A stretch of 64,000 nucleotides of DNA from an uncultured Eubacteriales bacterium (GTDB lineage Bacteria > Bacillota > Clostridia > Oscillospirales > Oscillospiraceae), in contig CAUGSS010000002.1 in the NCBI GenBank assembly GCA_959602365.1, positions 1 to 64,000 of the forward strand, given 5' to 3'. Within the stretch, counting starts at the first letter, position 1. Each line of letters opens with the position of its first letter. This document shows, piece after piece, positions 28,720 through 38,106 of the stretch. The notes beneath the pieces were generated by a model, which had not been told where the DNA came from, did not search any database, and saw nothing but the letters and a program-made list of their open reading frames with translations. A program made the translations under genes and the position numbers.

Positions 28720-29346
28720 ATGAGCGTACACGTTTTGAACCACCCCCTGCTGCAGCACAAGCTGTGCATTTTGCGGGACAAAAACACCGGTACCCGGGAT
28801 TTCCGCACGGCGGTTTCCGAGATCGCCATGCTGATGTGCTACGAGGCCACCCGGGATCTGCCGCTCCGGGAACTCGATGTGGAGACCCCGGTGGGGCTGG
28901 CCCACTGCCATTGTATCTCCGGCAAGAAGCTGGCCGTGGTGCCGGTGCTCCGGGCGGGACTGGGCATGGTGGACGGCATCCTGGACCTGATCCCTTCGGC
29001 CAAGGTGGGCCATATCGGCCTCTACCGGGATCCGGAGACCTTGGAGCCGGTGGAGTACTACTGTAAGATGCCCTCGGACATCGCCGAGCGGATGGTGCTG
29101 CTGGTGGATCCCATGCTGGCCACCGGAGGCAGCGCCAGCGCCGCCATCCAGTTTATCAAGAATCACGGCTGCAAGAATATCATTATGATGAACATCATCG
29201 CCGCCCCGGAGGGGGTGGCCCGGATCGAGCAGGATCACCCGGACGTGGAGTTCTATGTGGCCGCCCTGGACGAGCGGCTGAATGACCACGGTTATATTGT
29301 CCCCGGTCTGGGGGACGCCGGTGACCGGATCTTTGGAACCAAGTGA
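28720..29346 (+). CDS. upp: Uracil phosphoribosyltransferase
   Basis: 208 residues, the normal length. ATG 28720 is chosen because GAAAGGGGAA lies nine bases before it; the frame extends six codons upstream into tsaB. It converts uracil and PRPP to UMP (pyrimidine salvage). PRPP-binding loop VDPMLATGGSA near 131 and the uracil-binding C-terminus YIVPGLGDAGDR are intact. It is the third gene of the tsaE-tsaB transcript and ends at a strong terminator. Confidence 0.97.
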   Translation: MSVHVLNHPLLQHKLCILRDKNTGTRDFRTAVSEIAMLMCYEATRDLPLRELDVETPVGLAHCHCISGKKLAVVPVLRAGLGMVDGILDLIPSAKVGHIGLYRDPETLEPVEYYCKMPSDIAERMVLLVDPMLATGGSASAAIQFIKNHGCKNIIMMNIIAAPEGVARIEQDHPDVEFYVAALDERLNDHGYIVPGLGDAGDRIFGTK

Positions 29347-29355
29347 GAATACTCG

Positions 29356-29398
29356 CCGCAAAGGGGCGGCGCGCCGCGCGCCCCTTTGCGGTTTTTCC
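29356..29398 (+). terminator. Terminator of tsaE-tsaB-upp
   Basis: CCGCAAAGGGGCG, GC-rich loop, CGCCCCTTTGCGG, then TTTTTCCC and TTTT. Confidence 0.93.
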
Positions 29399-29438
29399 CT
29401 TTTGTCTGATTTGAGCGCTTTTCTGGAGGTAACTGTTT

Positions 29439-31274
29439 ATGTGCGGAATTGTCGGTTATGTAGGCCGGGAGGAGGCCGCCCCCATTCTGCTGGAGGGGCT
29501 GTCCCGTCTGGAGTACCGGGGCTATGATTCGGCGGGCATCGCCGTGTATGATGACCAGGAGCGGGGGCTCCAGGTTTACAAGGCCAAGGGGCGCCTCCAG
29601 GCACTCTGCGACCTGGTGGAGGGCGGCGCCGCCGTCCGGGGACAGGTGGGGCTGGGCCACACCCGCTGGGCAACCCATGGCCAGCCCTCCGATCTGAACT
29701 CCCACCCCCATGTCAGCCAGTCCGGCCGGGTGGCCGTGGTGCACAACGGGATCATCGAAAACTATCTGACCCTGCGCCGCCGGCTGGAAGCCCGGGGGGT
29801 GCAGTTTGCCTCGGAGACCGACACCGAGGTGGCCGCCCAGCTGGTGGACTACTATTACAAGGACAATATCCTGGAGGCGGTGGTCAAGGCGCTGAACCAG
29901 ATTGAGGGCTCCTACGCCCTGGGCATTATCTGCGTGGACTGCCCGGATCAGCTGATCGCCGCCCGGAAGGACGGCCCGCTGGTGCTGGGCTACGGAGAGG
30001 GCTGCAATTTCCTGGCCAGCGATGTCACCGCGGTCATCAAGCATACCCGGGACGTGGCCTATATGGAGGACGGGGAGATTGCCGTCCTCACCGCCGATTC
30101 CATCCAGGTCTATGACAGCCTGCTCAACCCGGTGGAGAAGGAGCACTCCACCGTGGACTGGGAGATCTCGGCGGCGGAGAAGGGGGGCTATGAGCACTTC
30201 ATGATCAAGGAGATCATGGAGCAGCCCGATGCCATGCGCAAGTGCCTGTTTCCCCGGCTCAAAGACCGCCGGGTGGTGCTGGAGGACCTGAGCATTACGC
30301 CGGATTATATCCGCTCGCTGAATAAACTCTATGTGGTGGCCTGCGGCTCCTCTTATCATGTGGGCATGGTGAGCAAGTACTTCCTGGAGCAGCTGCTGCG
30401 CCTGCCGGTGGAGGTGGCCCTGGCCTCGGAGTTCCGGTACAGCAGCCCCATCGTGGATGACAAGACCCTGGTCATTGTCATCAGCCAGTCCGGCGAGACG
30501 GCGGACACCCTGGCCGCCCTGCGGGAGGCCAAAAAACTGGGGGCCCGCACCCTGGGGGTGGTCAACGTAGTGGGCAGCTCCATCGCCAAGGAGTGCGACG
30601 ACGTGCTCTACACCTGGGCCGGGCCGGAGATTGCCGTGGCCACCACCAAGGGATACTCCACCCAGCTGGGGGTGCTCTACCTGGTGGGACTCTACTTTGC
30701 CGACGTATTGGGCCGGCTGGAGCCGGAGCGCTACGACCAGCTGGCGGAGCAGCTTCTGCTGCTGCCCAGCTGTATGGAGCAGGTGCTGGATCAGAAGGAG
30801 AACATCCAGTATCTGGCCTCCCAGTACTTCAACCACGAGTCCATTTTCTTCATCGGCCGGAACATCGACTACGCCATGGGGCTGGAGGGCTCCCTGAAGC
30901 TGAAGGAGATCTCCTATATTCACTCCGAGGCCTACGCCGCCGGTGAGCTGAAGCACGGCACTATCTCACTGATTGAGCAGGGCACCCTGGTGGTGGCCCT
31001 GGCCACCTACGGCGCCCTCTTCGACAAGACCATGAGCAACATTGTGGAGGTCAGAAGCCGGGGGGCCGACGTGGTGGCACTGACCACCGAGGCCCACCGT
31101 GAGGCCATGGAGAGCCAGGCCAGCGGAATCATGCTGATTCCGGAACTTGACCCCATGCTGATGCCCTCCCTGGCGGTGCTGCCCCTGCAGATGTTCGCCT
31201 ACTATGTGGCGCTGAACCGGGGCTGCGACATCGACAAACCCCGCAACCTGGCCAAGTCGGTCACGGTGGAATAA
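29439..31274 (+). CDS. glmS: Glutamine-fructose-6-phosphate aminotransferase (isomerising)
   Basis: 611 residues starting MCGIVGYVG, so Cys2 becomes the N-terminal nucleophile. Class II amidotransferase to about 235 (RLEYRGYDSAGIA, HTRWATHGQPS), then two SIS sugar-isomerase domains (ACGSSYHVG near 303, SQSGETADTL near 349). The C-terminus KSVTVE is the canonical ending. It makes glucosamine-6-phosphate for cell wall synthesis, using glutamine from the GS system. TCTGGAGGT precedes the ATG. The 92 bases upstream hold mostly the previous terminator and have no room for the glmS ribozyme core. Confidence 0.98.
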   Translation: MCGIVGYVGREEAAPILLEGLSRLEYRGYDSAGIAVYDDQERGLQVYKAKGRLQALCDLVEGGAAVRGQVGLGHTRWATHGQPSDLNSHPHVSQSGRVAVVHNGIIENYLTLRRRLEARGVQFASETDTEVAAQLVDYYYKDNILEAVVKALNQIEGSYALGIICVDCPDQLIAARKDGPLVLGYGEGCNFLASDVTAVIKHTRDVAYMEDGEIAVLTADSIQVYDSLLNPVEKEHSTVDWEISAAEKGGYEHFMIKEIMEQPDAMRKCLFPRLKDRRVVLEDLSITPDYIRSLNKLYVVACGSSYHVGMVSKYFLEQLLRLPVEVALASEFRYSSPIVDDKTLVIVISQSGETADTLAALREAKKLGARTLGVVNVVGSSIAKECDDVLYTWAGPEIAVATTKGYSTQLGVLYLVGLYFADVLGRLEPERYDQLAEQLLLLPSCMEQVLDQKENIQYLASQYFNHESIFFIGRNIDYAMGLEGSLKLKEISYIHSEAYAAGELKHGTISLIEQGTLVVALATYGALFDKTMSNIVEVRSRGADVVALTTEAHREAMESQASGIMLIPELDPMLMPSLAVLPLQMFAYYVALNRGCDIDKPRNLAKSVTVE

Positions 31275-31288
31275 AGCAAAACCCTTAC

Positions 31289-31338
31289 CGCCCGGCGGGA
31301 CATAGCTGAAAACCAGCTGTGTTCCGCCGGGCGTTTTT
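31289..31338 (+). terminator. Terminator of glmS
   Basis: CGCCCGGCGG with CCGCCGGGCG, inner CAGCTG pairing, then TTTTTGCG. Confidence 0.9.
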
Positions 31339-31387
31339 GCGTTTTACAAAAAAGTGGTGGCGGATTGACGAAAAACTGGAATTGCCC

Positions 31388-31426
31388 TTGATTAAAATTA
31401 CAACATACAATATAATTTTGTTGTAA
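31388..31426 (+). promoter_or_regulatory. Promoter of the surface protein gene with operator-like dyad
   Basis: TTGATT (31388-31393), 17-base spacer, TATAAT (31411-31416). An inverted repeat TTACAACA (31398-31405)/TGTTGTAA (31419-31426) brackets the -10 element, a good position for a repressor. The transcript would carry a leader of about 200 bases before GTG 31623; I see no known riboswitch in it, only short GC hairpins near 31450-31500. Confidence 0.65.
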
Positions 31427-31622
31427 ATTTGTTTAAACTGCAATAACAGGCCCGGGCCGGAACCCCAATGGGGGCGGTATCACAGTCAATCCGGCTGCGG
31501 GTATGTCTTTGGTTATTGATTGCAAAGAGATCAAGCGGTATCCTGCCTGTGTTCCAGTCAGACGGGGAGGATGCGTTCTCATACGGTTCAATCAATTCCA
31601 ACAACAGAAAGGAGAATTGGAA

Positions 31623-34600
31623 GTGAAGAAGGCAAGATGTAGGAAATGGCTTGCGGTTGTGCTCTCGCTGGCATTGGCGTTGAGCATGCTGCCCGGCGCG
31701 GCGTTTGCTGAAGAAGTGGAGCCGCCGGCAGAGGAGACCCTCTCCTGCCAGTTGACCGAAGGCTGCACGCTGGAGCAGGGGCACGAGGGGGAATGTGTCC
31801 TGGCCGCAGCGGCCGATCAGACGCCGGGAGAGCCGGAGCAAGAGGAGGAAAATAACGCCGCGGCGTCCACATCCTCTGAACCCCAGACCGACGGGGGAGA
31901 ACCCCCTGTGACGCCGGAGGAAGAGGACGGCCAGAGCGGTACGCCTGAAACCGAAACGCCCGGCACCCCTGTGCCGGAGACAGATCCTCCGGTACCGACC
32001 AACGGCATCAGTGATACGGTCACCTATGATGCGGGAACGGGGGCGTTCCAGGTCGGCGAAAACAGCTATGATAATCTGGCGGATGCCATCGCCGCCGTGA
32101 GCGGCGGCGGTGCCATTACCATGACGGAGCATGCTGCCCTGACGGCAGATGTTACCATTGACCGGGATGTCACCCTGGACCTGAACGGAAAGACGCTGAC
32201 AACAGGCAGCTATTCGCTGAAGGTTGCCGGCGGCGACGTTACGATTCGGGACGGCAGCCCGGAGCAGAGCGGAACTATCACAGGCACAGATTACATCATC
32301 AATATGAGCACCACCGGCGGCGACAAGGTCACCCTGGAGAGCGGGACGCTGAGGGGCACCGGATGGACTGCGGTTCTGAGAGTGGCCGGCGACGACATCT
32401 TTGAGATGACCGGCGGCACAGTGGAACAGACCCAGAGCAACGCGACCACGGTCGTTCAGGTGAATGCAAGAGGTACTGCTTCTGTGACTGGCGGTAGAAT
32501 CCAGGGCGGCACCCGGGGGATTTCTCTCGCCGCTGCCACCTCCAGCCTCACGGTGGGCCAGCCGCCTGCCGGGGAAACCCAGACGGAGGCGGAAGCGGGC
32601 CTGGTCTATGTCTCCGGCGTTTATGCCTCCAACGCCAGTGCTTCTGTGACCTTGAACAGCGGCACGGTGGGCAGAGTGTTCGGACAGGTGGGAACTGGCT
32701 TTGTGCTGAACTGCTGGTTTGAACAGGATGTGTCCAGCAACCTTCCGGCGGGCGTGATGTGCGTTGCTGAGGGGGATCACTACATTGTGAAGGCGTTGAC
32801 CGAAGAGGACGCGGCAGCGAAGATTGGAGACGTCTACTATGGTTCTCTGGTCAAGGCCGCCGCCTCTCTGGAAAGCGGACAGACTCTCACCCTGCTCAAG
32901 GACTATACCGGAACGGAGACCGTTAAGGTCACCGTTGACTGCGCCACGGTGGATCTGAACGGCCACAGCATCACCAATACCGCGGAGGACGGATACGGCC
33001 TGGAGCTGCACACCAGCTACGCCACGTCCACCGGCAACACCGACGGTATCAGCATCGTCAACCAGGGGGACGCGGTTTCCCGCATTACGGCGGCAGTGCC
33101 GGTCTATGCCATGTCTGGCAACAGCAACAATCTGCTGCCGGTCTCTCTGGGGCAGAATATCGAGCTGAGTTCCACCGGTGCGGATGGATCCTGCCTCGAG
33201 TTGGGCACCAGCGCCTGTATGGCCTATAACGACACCGTTGCTGGCTACATCAAGACAGGCGGATTCCTGGCCACCCACAGCGATGGAAAGCAGTACGTCC
33301 ACGGCAGCTTTGCCCCGGCGGCCAAGAATGATGTCAACGCTACAGCGGTTTTGCTGAACGACTATGAGGGCAGCATTGCCCACAGCTCCAGTAACGCTGA
33401 CCTGACGCTGGATTTGAACGGCCACACTGTGACCAGCGGCAGCGATACTGTGATTCGGCTCAACGTCAGCAATGCTTCCCTGACCATTAAAAATGGCACC
33501 ATGGTCACAGAGAACGGAACCGGAGCGGAAGTGGGCATTCCTCCATCCGGCAGCACCGGATATAACAATGTCACGCTGAACCTGGAGAATGTGGATCTGA
33601 GCGCCGGCGGAAGTGCGGAAGATGACTATGGCATCGTGTGCAATGGCACAAGCACCGGAATTCACATCAACCTGAAGGGCGGCTCTGTCAACGCGCCCAA
33701 TGCAATCGGCATCTATTTCCCCGCGGCTGACAGCACGCTGACCATTGATGGCACCAAGGTGACCGGCACCATGGGCGTGGCCGTCAAGGGCGGAAGCGTC
33801 ACCGTCAAAGCGGGTTCTGAGATCACAGGCACCGGCACGGCATCGGATCCGTCAGAGGGCCTGAACAGCGGTGTGAACAACACCGGCGCGGCCCTCTATG
33901 TCGAGGGCAACTATGACCGGGATATTTCGGTGAAGATCGAGGGCGGCACCTTTGACAGCGACCAGGGCCTGGCGGTAAAGATGCTGAGCGATGACAGTGC
34001 CGATGGCGAAAAGGAAATCGTGATTACCGGCGGCACCTTCAGCACGAATGTAGATGAGTACGTCTATGACGGCCTGACGTCGGTGGATAACGGTGACGGC
34101 ACCTTTACTGTGGACCGGATGGAGGAAGTCTGGTTGAACGGCATCAGCGGAGATGACACCGATACCGGTGCGGATCAAGATAACGCGGTCAAGACCCTGG
34201 AGCATGCCCTGAATCTGGTGGCGGATGACGGCGTCATCTATATCTGCGGCCAGGTCACGGTCGATTCCGCGCTGACCGTGGAAGGCGCGACCATTGAGCG
34301 GGCGGAAGGTTATAACGGTACGCTCATCTCTGTCTATGGAGCGGATGCGAATCTGACGCTTGAACATACGACGATTGACGGAAACAACGAAACTGTGGAT
34401 TATGGCAGCTACCTTGTCTTTATCACAAATGGGGGCACGTTGAATATTGAGAAAGGCACAGAGCTGGCCAACAACAGGGCAACCGCCGTATATGTAAATA
34501 TCAATAGTAATTTGAACATGAACGGCGGTGCGATCAGGAACAATACTGCGGCCCAGAATTTTGGCGGCGGCGGAATTTATAACTGCGGTACTACGATTGT

Positions 34601-36383
34601 CAACGGCGGTGAAATTTCGGGCAACAATTCTTCCATCTGGGGCGGCGGTATTTTGTCCGAAAGAGGCTCGGTCACCTTGAACGGCGGAGAAATCAAGGAG
34701 AATTCCGCAGAGCAGGGCGCAGGCTTGACTGTGATTGGAGGGGACGCGGGCCTGAATGGTGCCGCCATCACTGAAAACGAAGCGGGTTTCTATGGCGGCG
34801 GTATCTATTTGCAAGGTTTTGCTTCAGATCCCATTCTGTTTGAGATGAAGAGCGGTTCTGTTGTCGGAAACACGAGCACAATGCCGGGCGCCGGAATCTT
34901 TGGCTACGTCTATGATGGAGCGGTAGACATCAAAATTTCGGGCGGGAGCATAAAAGATAATGCCATAATAGATGGAGAAACGGGCAGCGCCATTGGCTTG
35001 TATGGCTACGAAGGCAGTGTGGCCTATCCGCGTCTGGAACTGAGCGGATCTCCGGAGATTTCAGGTGATATCTTCTTCCAGAACGATTATGAGGATGGCT
35101 ATGTGATCCATGTCACAGACGAGTTTACCCCGGTGTACCCTGTGGAGATCACCCGCAGCAACAATCTATACGATATCCCTGCTGTGGAGTACGCCCAAGG
35201 CCTGACCCCGAACCGGGATGATTTTATCTCTGGTGCGATTTTTGACGGCTTTGTAGTGAAGGATCAGTATCTCTGCTGGGCCAAATCCAGTATTGTCTAC
35301 TTCTATGATGAAGATGGGACGACGGAATATGGGGATTACCGGCATGGCGTCGTACGGGGAGAACTGATCGACCCTGCCGATGTCCCGACTCCTAAAAAGA
35401 CTGGTTATACCCTCGCAGGCTGGAATTTGAAGGGTTCGTCCACGCGCTGGAATTTTGAGACGGATCCGGTTGAGGGATCTTCCACAAGGCTTGTGGCCGT
35501 CTGGACGCTGAACGCCCCCACCGTGTCGGTCTCCGCTTCGGACACCAATCCCCATGTGGGTTCCACTGCCACGCTGACAGCCACGGCAGGCCATGACGCG
35601 GCGAATGTCACCTACACATATCAGTGGTACAGGGATGGCGAGGCGCTGGACGGCGAGACCAACAGCACCCTGACTGTCTCCGAGGCCGGAAGCTACACGG
35701 TCGAGGTGATCGCCAGCGACGGTGCCAAACAGTCCGCTGCGGTGGAAAGTGAAGCGCTGGAAATCACCATTGAGGATCATATTTTCGGCGAATGGACTAC
35801 TGTGTCCTCTCCGACCTGCACCGATGCGGGCAGCGCCCAGCGGGTGTGCCAGGTCTGCGGCTTCACTGAGACCGATCAGCTGGATCCGTTGGGCCATGAG
35901 TGGGAGGACGGCTTCACTGTGGATCAGGCGCCCACCTGCACTGCCGGCGGCAGCCAGTCCATCCACTGCAAGCACTGCGATGCGGTGAAGGACAGCACGG
36001 TCATTCCCGCCACCGGCCACAGCTTTGGCGATGACTGGAAGTCCGATGCGGCTCAGCACTGGCACGCCTGCACCGTCTGCGGCGCGGTCCAGGATATTCA
36101 GGCCCATACCTTTGCCTGGGTGACCGATCAAGAGGCCACCGCCTCTGAGAACGGCTCCCGGCATGAGCAGTGCACCGTCTGTGGTTATGCCAAGCCTGCG
36201 GAGACCATCCCGGCCACCGGAACCAACCAGCCGGGCGATACGACAGGCGCCACCAACGAGAGCACGTCTCCCAAGACCGCCGATGACGCCCTTCCGTTCC
36301 TGGCCGCCTCCCTGTTGATGGCTGCCTGCGCGGGACTGGCCGGCGTGCTGGTGTACAGCCGGAGGAAAAAGCGCAACGGATAA
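31623..36383 (+). CDS. Large cell-surface beta-helix protein with InlB-like, Ig-like and CxxC modules and a sorting-signal tail
   Basis: 1586 residues. GTG 31623 is the start (AGAAAGGAGAA upstream; signal peptide MKKARCRKW...GAAFA cleaved near 29/30). A Cys module (SCQLTEGC...GHEGEC, 38-57) and an acidic Pro-rich linker lead to about residue 135. Right-handed beta-helix-like repeats fill roughly 140-1180, with GGxI/NNxA rungs (NGGEISGNNSS, GGGIYN). An InlB/Flg_new-type repeat lies near 1223-1295 (YTLAGWNL), an Ig-like domain near 1297-1380 (YQWYRDGEAL), and four CxxC modules (CQVCGF, CKHCDA, CTVCGA, CTVCGY) near 1385-1535. The tail SPKTADD (near 1548), hydrophobic stretch and RRKKR resemble an LPxTG-type sortase signal, with SPKTA instead of LPxTG. 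Probably a covalently anchored adhesin; the ligand is unknown. Confidence 0.85.
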   Translation: MKKARCRKWLAVVLSLALALSMLPGAAFAEEVEPPAEETLSCQLTEGCTLEQGHEGECVLAAAADQTPGEPEQEEENNAAASTSSEPQTDGGEPPVTPEEEDGQSGTPETETPGTPVPETDPPVPTNGISDTVTYDAGTGAFQVGENSYDNLADAIAAVSGGGAITMTEHAALTADVTIDRDVTLDLNGKTLTTGSYSLKVAGGDVTIRDGSPEQSGTITGTDYIINMSTTGGDKVTLESGTLRGTGWTAVLRVAGDDIFEMTGGTVEQTQSNATTVVQVNARGTASVTGGRIQGGTRGISLAAATSSLTVGQPPAGETQTEAEAGLVYVSGVYASNASASVTLNSGTVGRVFGQVGTGFVLNCWFEQDVSSNLPAGVMCVAEGDHYIVKALTEEDAAAKIGDVYYGSLVKAAASLESGQTLTLLKDYTGTETVKVTVDCATVDLNGHSITNTAEDGYGLELHTSYATSTGNTDGISIVNQGDAVSRITAAVPVYAMSGNSNNLLPVSLGQNIELSSTGADGSCLELGTSACMAYNDTVAGYIKTGGFLATHSDGKQYVHGSFAPAAKNDVNATAVLLNDYEGSIAHSSSNADLTLDLNGHTVTSGSDTVIRLNVSNASLTIKNGTMVTENGTGAEVGIPPSGSTGYNNVTLNLENVDLSAGGSAEDDYGIVCNGTSTGIHINLKGGSVNAPNAIGIYFPAADSTLTIDGTKVTGTMGVAVKGGSVTVKAGSEITGTGTASDPSEGLNSGVNNTGAALYVEGNYDRDISVKIEGGTFDSDQGLAVKMLSDDSADGEKEIVITGGTFSTNVDEYVYDGLTSVDNGDGTFTVDRMEEVWLNGISGDDTDTGADQDNAVKTLEHALNLVADDGVIYICGQVTVDSALTVEGATIERAEGYNGTLISVYGADANLTLEHTTIDGNNETVDYGSYLVFITNGGTLNIEKGTELANNRATAVYVNINSNLNMNGGAIRNNTAAQNFGGGGIYNCGTTIVNGGEISGNNSSIWGGGILSERGSVTLNGGEIKENSAEQGAGLTVIGGDAGLNGAAITENEAGFYGGGIYLQGFASDPILFEMKSGSVVGNTSTMPGAGIFGYVYDGAVDIKISGGSIKDNAIIDGETGSAIGLYGYEGSVAYPRLELSGSPEISGDIFFQNDYEDGYVIHVTDEFTPVYPVEITRSNNLYDIPAVEYAQGLTPNRDDFISGAIFDGFVVKDQYLCWAKSSIVYFYDEDGTTEYGDYRHGVVRGELIDPADVPTPKKTGYTLAGWNLKGSSTRWNFETDPVEGSSTRLVAVWTLNAPTVSVSASDTNPHVGSTATLTATAGHDAANVTYTYQWYRDGEALDGETNSTLTVSEAGSYTVEVIASDGAKQSAAVESEALEITIEDHIFGEWTTVSSPTCTDAGSAQRVCQVCGFTETDQLDPLGHEWEDGFTVDQAPTCTAGGSQSIHCKHCDAVKDSTVIPATGHSFGDDWKSDAAQHWHACTVCGAVQDIQAHTFAWVTDQEATASENGSRHEQCTVCGYAKPAETIPATGTNQPGDTTGATNESTSPKTADDALPFLAASLLMAACAGLAGVLVYSRRKKRNG

Positions 36384-36417
36384 GGAAAAGGAACGCGGTT
36401 TCAGAACATAAACCACC

Positions 36418-36455
36418 AGCGCCCTGCGGCGAAAAACCGCAGGGCGCTTTCCTGT
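36418..36455 (+). terminator. Terminator of the surface protein gene
   Basis: AGCGCCCTGCGG, A-rich loop, CCGCAGGGCGCT, then TTCCTGT. The T-tail is weak. Confidence 0.7.
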
Positions 36456-36510
36456 AGACAGAACTCCGGTTTGGAGATGAGGTGTAGTTTGCTATTCAAA
36501 GGGACGCCGT

Positions 36511-37245
36511 TCAGTGCCCCGCCGGCTTGCGCTCCACCAGGTCGCGCTCTGTGGTCAGGTCGGCGTGAAGCAGGGCGGCAAAGACCACCCCCAGGGGGAT
36601 CAGGGAGATCCAAATGGCCCGTCCGGAGAGCAGATGACAGAAGACGGTGCCCACCACAGCGCCCAGCACGAAGTAGACCAGCATCTGAATGTGCCGGAAG
36701 AGCCGGGGGCGGTGGGATTTGTCTCCAGTGCGGCGGCGCTTGAGCTCCACGGCAATGCCGATGCCGATCTGCCGGATGTGGTTGGTGGCGAAGGTGGTGG
36801 CCATGGGCACTCCTTCGGCCTGGCGGAAGGTGTTGTACTGCATGGAGGCGATAAAGTTGATGGTCACCTGGGCGATCTGCACCGGGGCGCTGTCGGGGAC
36901 AAAGCCCAGGAGCACCACCGCCAGCATTTCAATGCCGACGAGCAGGGTGTCCCAGCGCAGGGGCAGGTGGTGCTTGACCGGGTTGGGCACCAGCTCGGAG
37001 ATCACCGCCCCAAGCAGATAGGCGGAGATGGGGATCAGGTAGTACAGCGCCTGCCCCCACTCGCCCGAGCCCAGGGCCATGCCCATCAGCACCACGTTGC
37101 CGGTCTGGGCGTTGCAGAACACGTTGCCCCGCAGCAGGTAGGTGTAGGCCCCGAAGAGCCCGGCCACCCCCATCAGAATGTGATACACCCAGGTGCGCTC
37201 GCACATCAGATAGTAGGTGCCCTCCGCTTTGCGATCCTTTCCCAT
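36511..37245 (-). CDS. DUF1275 (YoaK-like) membrane protein
   Basis: 244 residues. ATG 37245 is chosen by AAAGGGAG upstream; the frame runs 15 codons further without a site. Six to seven membrane segments. Family pattern GLFGAYTYLLRGNVFCNAQTGNVVLMG (first segment near 26), MQYNTFR near 134 and TTFATNHIRQIG near 150 matches DUF1275/YoaK. The function of the family is unknown; it is often called a membrane permease without proof. Single gene, convergent with the surface protein gene. Confidence 0.9.
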   Translation of the reverse strand: MGKDRKAEGTYYLMCERTWVYHILMGVAGLFGAYTYLLRGNVFCNAQTGNVVLMGMALGSGEWGQALYYLIPISAYLLGAVISELVPNPVKHHLPLRWDTLLVGIEMLAVVLLGFVPDSAPVQIAQVTINFIASMQYNTFRQAEGVPMATTFATNHIRQIGIGIAVELKRRRTGDKSHRPRLFRHIQMLVYFVLGAVVGTVFCHLLSGRAIWISLIPLGVVFAALLHADLTTERDLVERKPAGH

Positions 37246-37527
37246 GAAAACCAGCTCCCTTTCGACGCCATATTGCGGCCATTTTACCACAGATCCGGCC
37301 CGCCGGCCAGGGCCGATGCTTGTTCTATATATGCGTGCTCGCGCATCATCGGGTCGATAAAGTTATCATAACGTATTTTACATCCTTTTTTTCCACAATT
37401 TAATCTTCTTTAAATGCACAAATAATGCAAATCATTGCAGAATACATTGACATTATGGATTGTTTTTGTTAAAACTATTATATACAACGGATGTTGTTCT
37501 TCATCTTAAATCTTGGAGGTATTCACT
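37246..37527. other. AT-rich intergenic region between the DUF1275 gene and the 53-residue ORF
   Basis: From about 37320 base composition shifts to AT-rich, unlike the surrounding GC-rich DNA. TTGACA (37447-37452) and the run TATTATATACA (37476-37486) suggest a promoter for the small ORF, although spacing is not clean. No other gene is seen. Confidence 0.5.
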
Positions 37528-37689
37528 GTGGAAAAAACGATTAAGAGCAAGGTGCTTTCTTACGGTCTGGTTGAAGTTCGGGATGCTGGCGCGACAAGTC
37601 CTCGCTACCGCATTTATGTTGCAGGACAGTTGAAAGAGTACTCGGACAGTCTCAGCACAATCTTAAGTTGCTTTGACCGGTATTATTAA
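37528..37689 (+). CDS. Small protein of 53 residues, unknown function
   Basis: GTG 37528 has TTGGAGGT seven bases upstream and reads 53 codons to TAA at 37687. The product starts MEKTIKSKVLSYGLVEV, has SPRYRIYVAGQLKEYSDSL in the middle, and ends SCFDRYY. It looks like a compact alpha/beta protein: hydrophobic/polar alternation in two strands, then an amphipathic helix. Codon use is more AT-rich than its neighbours. A hairpin GCCGCTCGTA/TACGGGCGGC follows at 37751-37775. The good ribosome binding site, codon structure and terminator make it a likely gene, perhaps acquired. I do not recognise a named family with certainty. Confidence 0.65.
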   Translation: MEKTIKSKVLSYGLVEVRDAGATSPRYRIYVAGQLKEYSDSLSTILSCFDRYY

Positions 37690-38106
37690 TATTAATCAGG
37701 AGAATGCGCCAGGCTCGATCCGCTTCCTAGTTCCAGCTTACGCCATGAAAGCCGCTCGTATGATTTACGGGCGGCGTTTCCTGTCTATCGCGAGACTGCA
37801 AGCCACACAACCGTACGTCCCTCAGCGCTGTAAAATCTGGTGAGGTTGGAGCTAATGTGGTGATTACTTGCATGAATTGCGGCCATCAATGGCACCCCGG
37901 CCAGCACCGGGCCTGGCGACCCCCGCCGGGAAAGCGCCTTTCCGGGCAGAGCTCCGCGCTGCCCGTTTTTTTGTCCCCCTTTCCGGCCAAAGGCCCCGAT
38001 TGACTTCAAAAAAGCCCCCATGCTATAATCAAAAGGACAGCAAGACACCGATCCCCCCGCCGCCCCGGCGGCGGGGGCAGGCCCACACATTGGGGGAGGA
38101 TTTACC
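37690..38106. other. Intergenic region with terminators, a possible zinc-ribbon remnant and the AKR promoter
   Basis: A hairpin at 37751-37775 may terminate the small ORF. A frame from GTG 37857 to TGA 38001 (48 codons) begins MVITCMNCGHQWHPG, like a zinc-ribbon, but runs through a strong terminator (CGGGCAG/CTGCCCG then T7, 37943-37972). It therefore looks like a gene remnant or chance ORF. TTGACT (38000-38005), 18 bases, TATAAT (38024-38029) is the promoter of the next gene. Confidence 0.5.

Noticed and set aside
29347..29438. Possible glmS ribozyme upstream of glmS
   Set aside because: Most of the 92 bases is the upp terminator; the ribozyme core motifs are absent and there is not enough room.
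31427..31622. c-di-GMP riboswitch in the surface protein leader
   Set aside because: The expected GEMM core sequences (for example ACGCAAAGCC) are not present; only short GC hairpins are seen.
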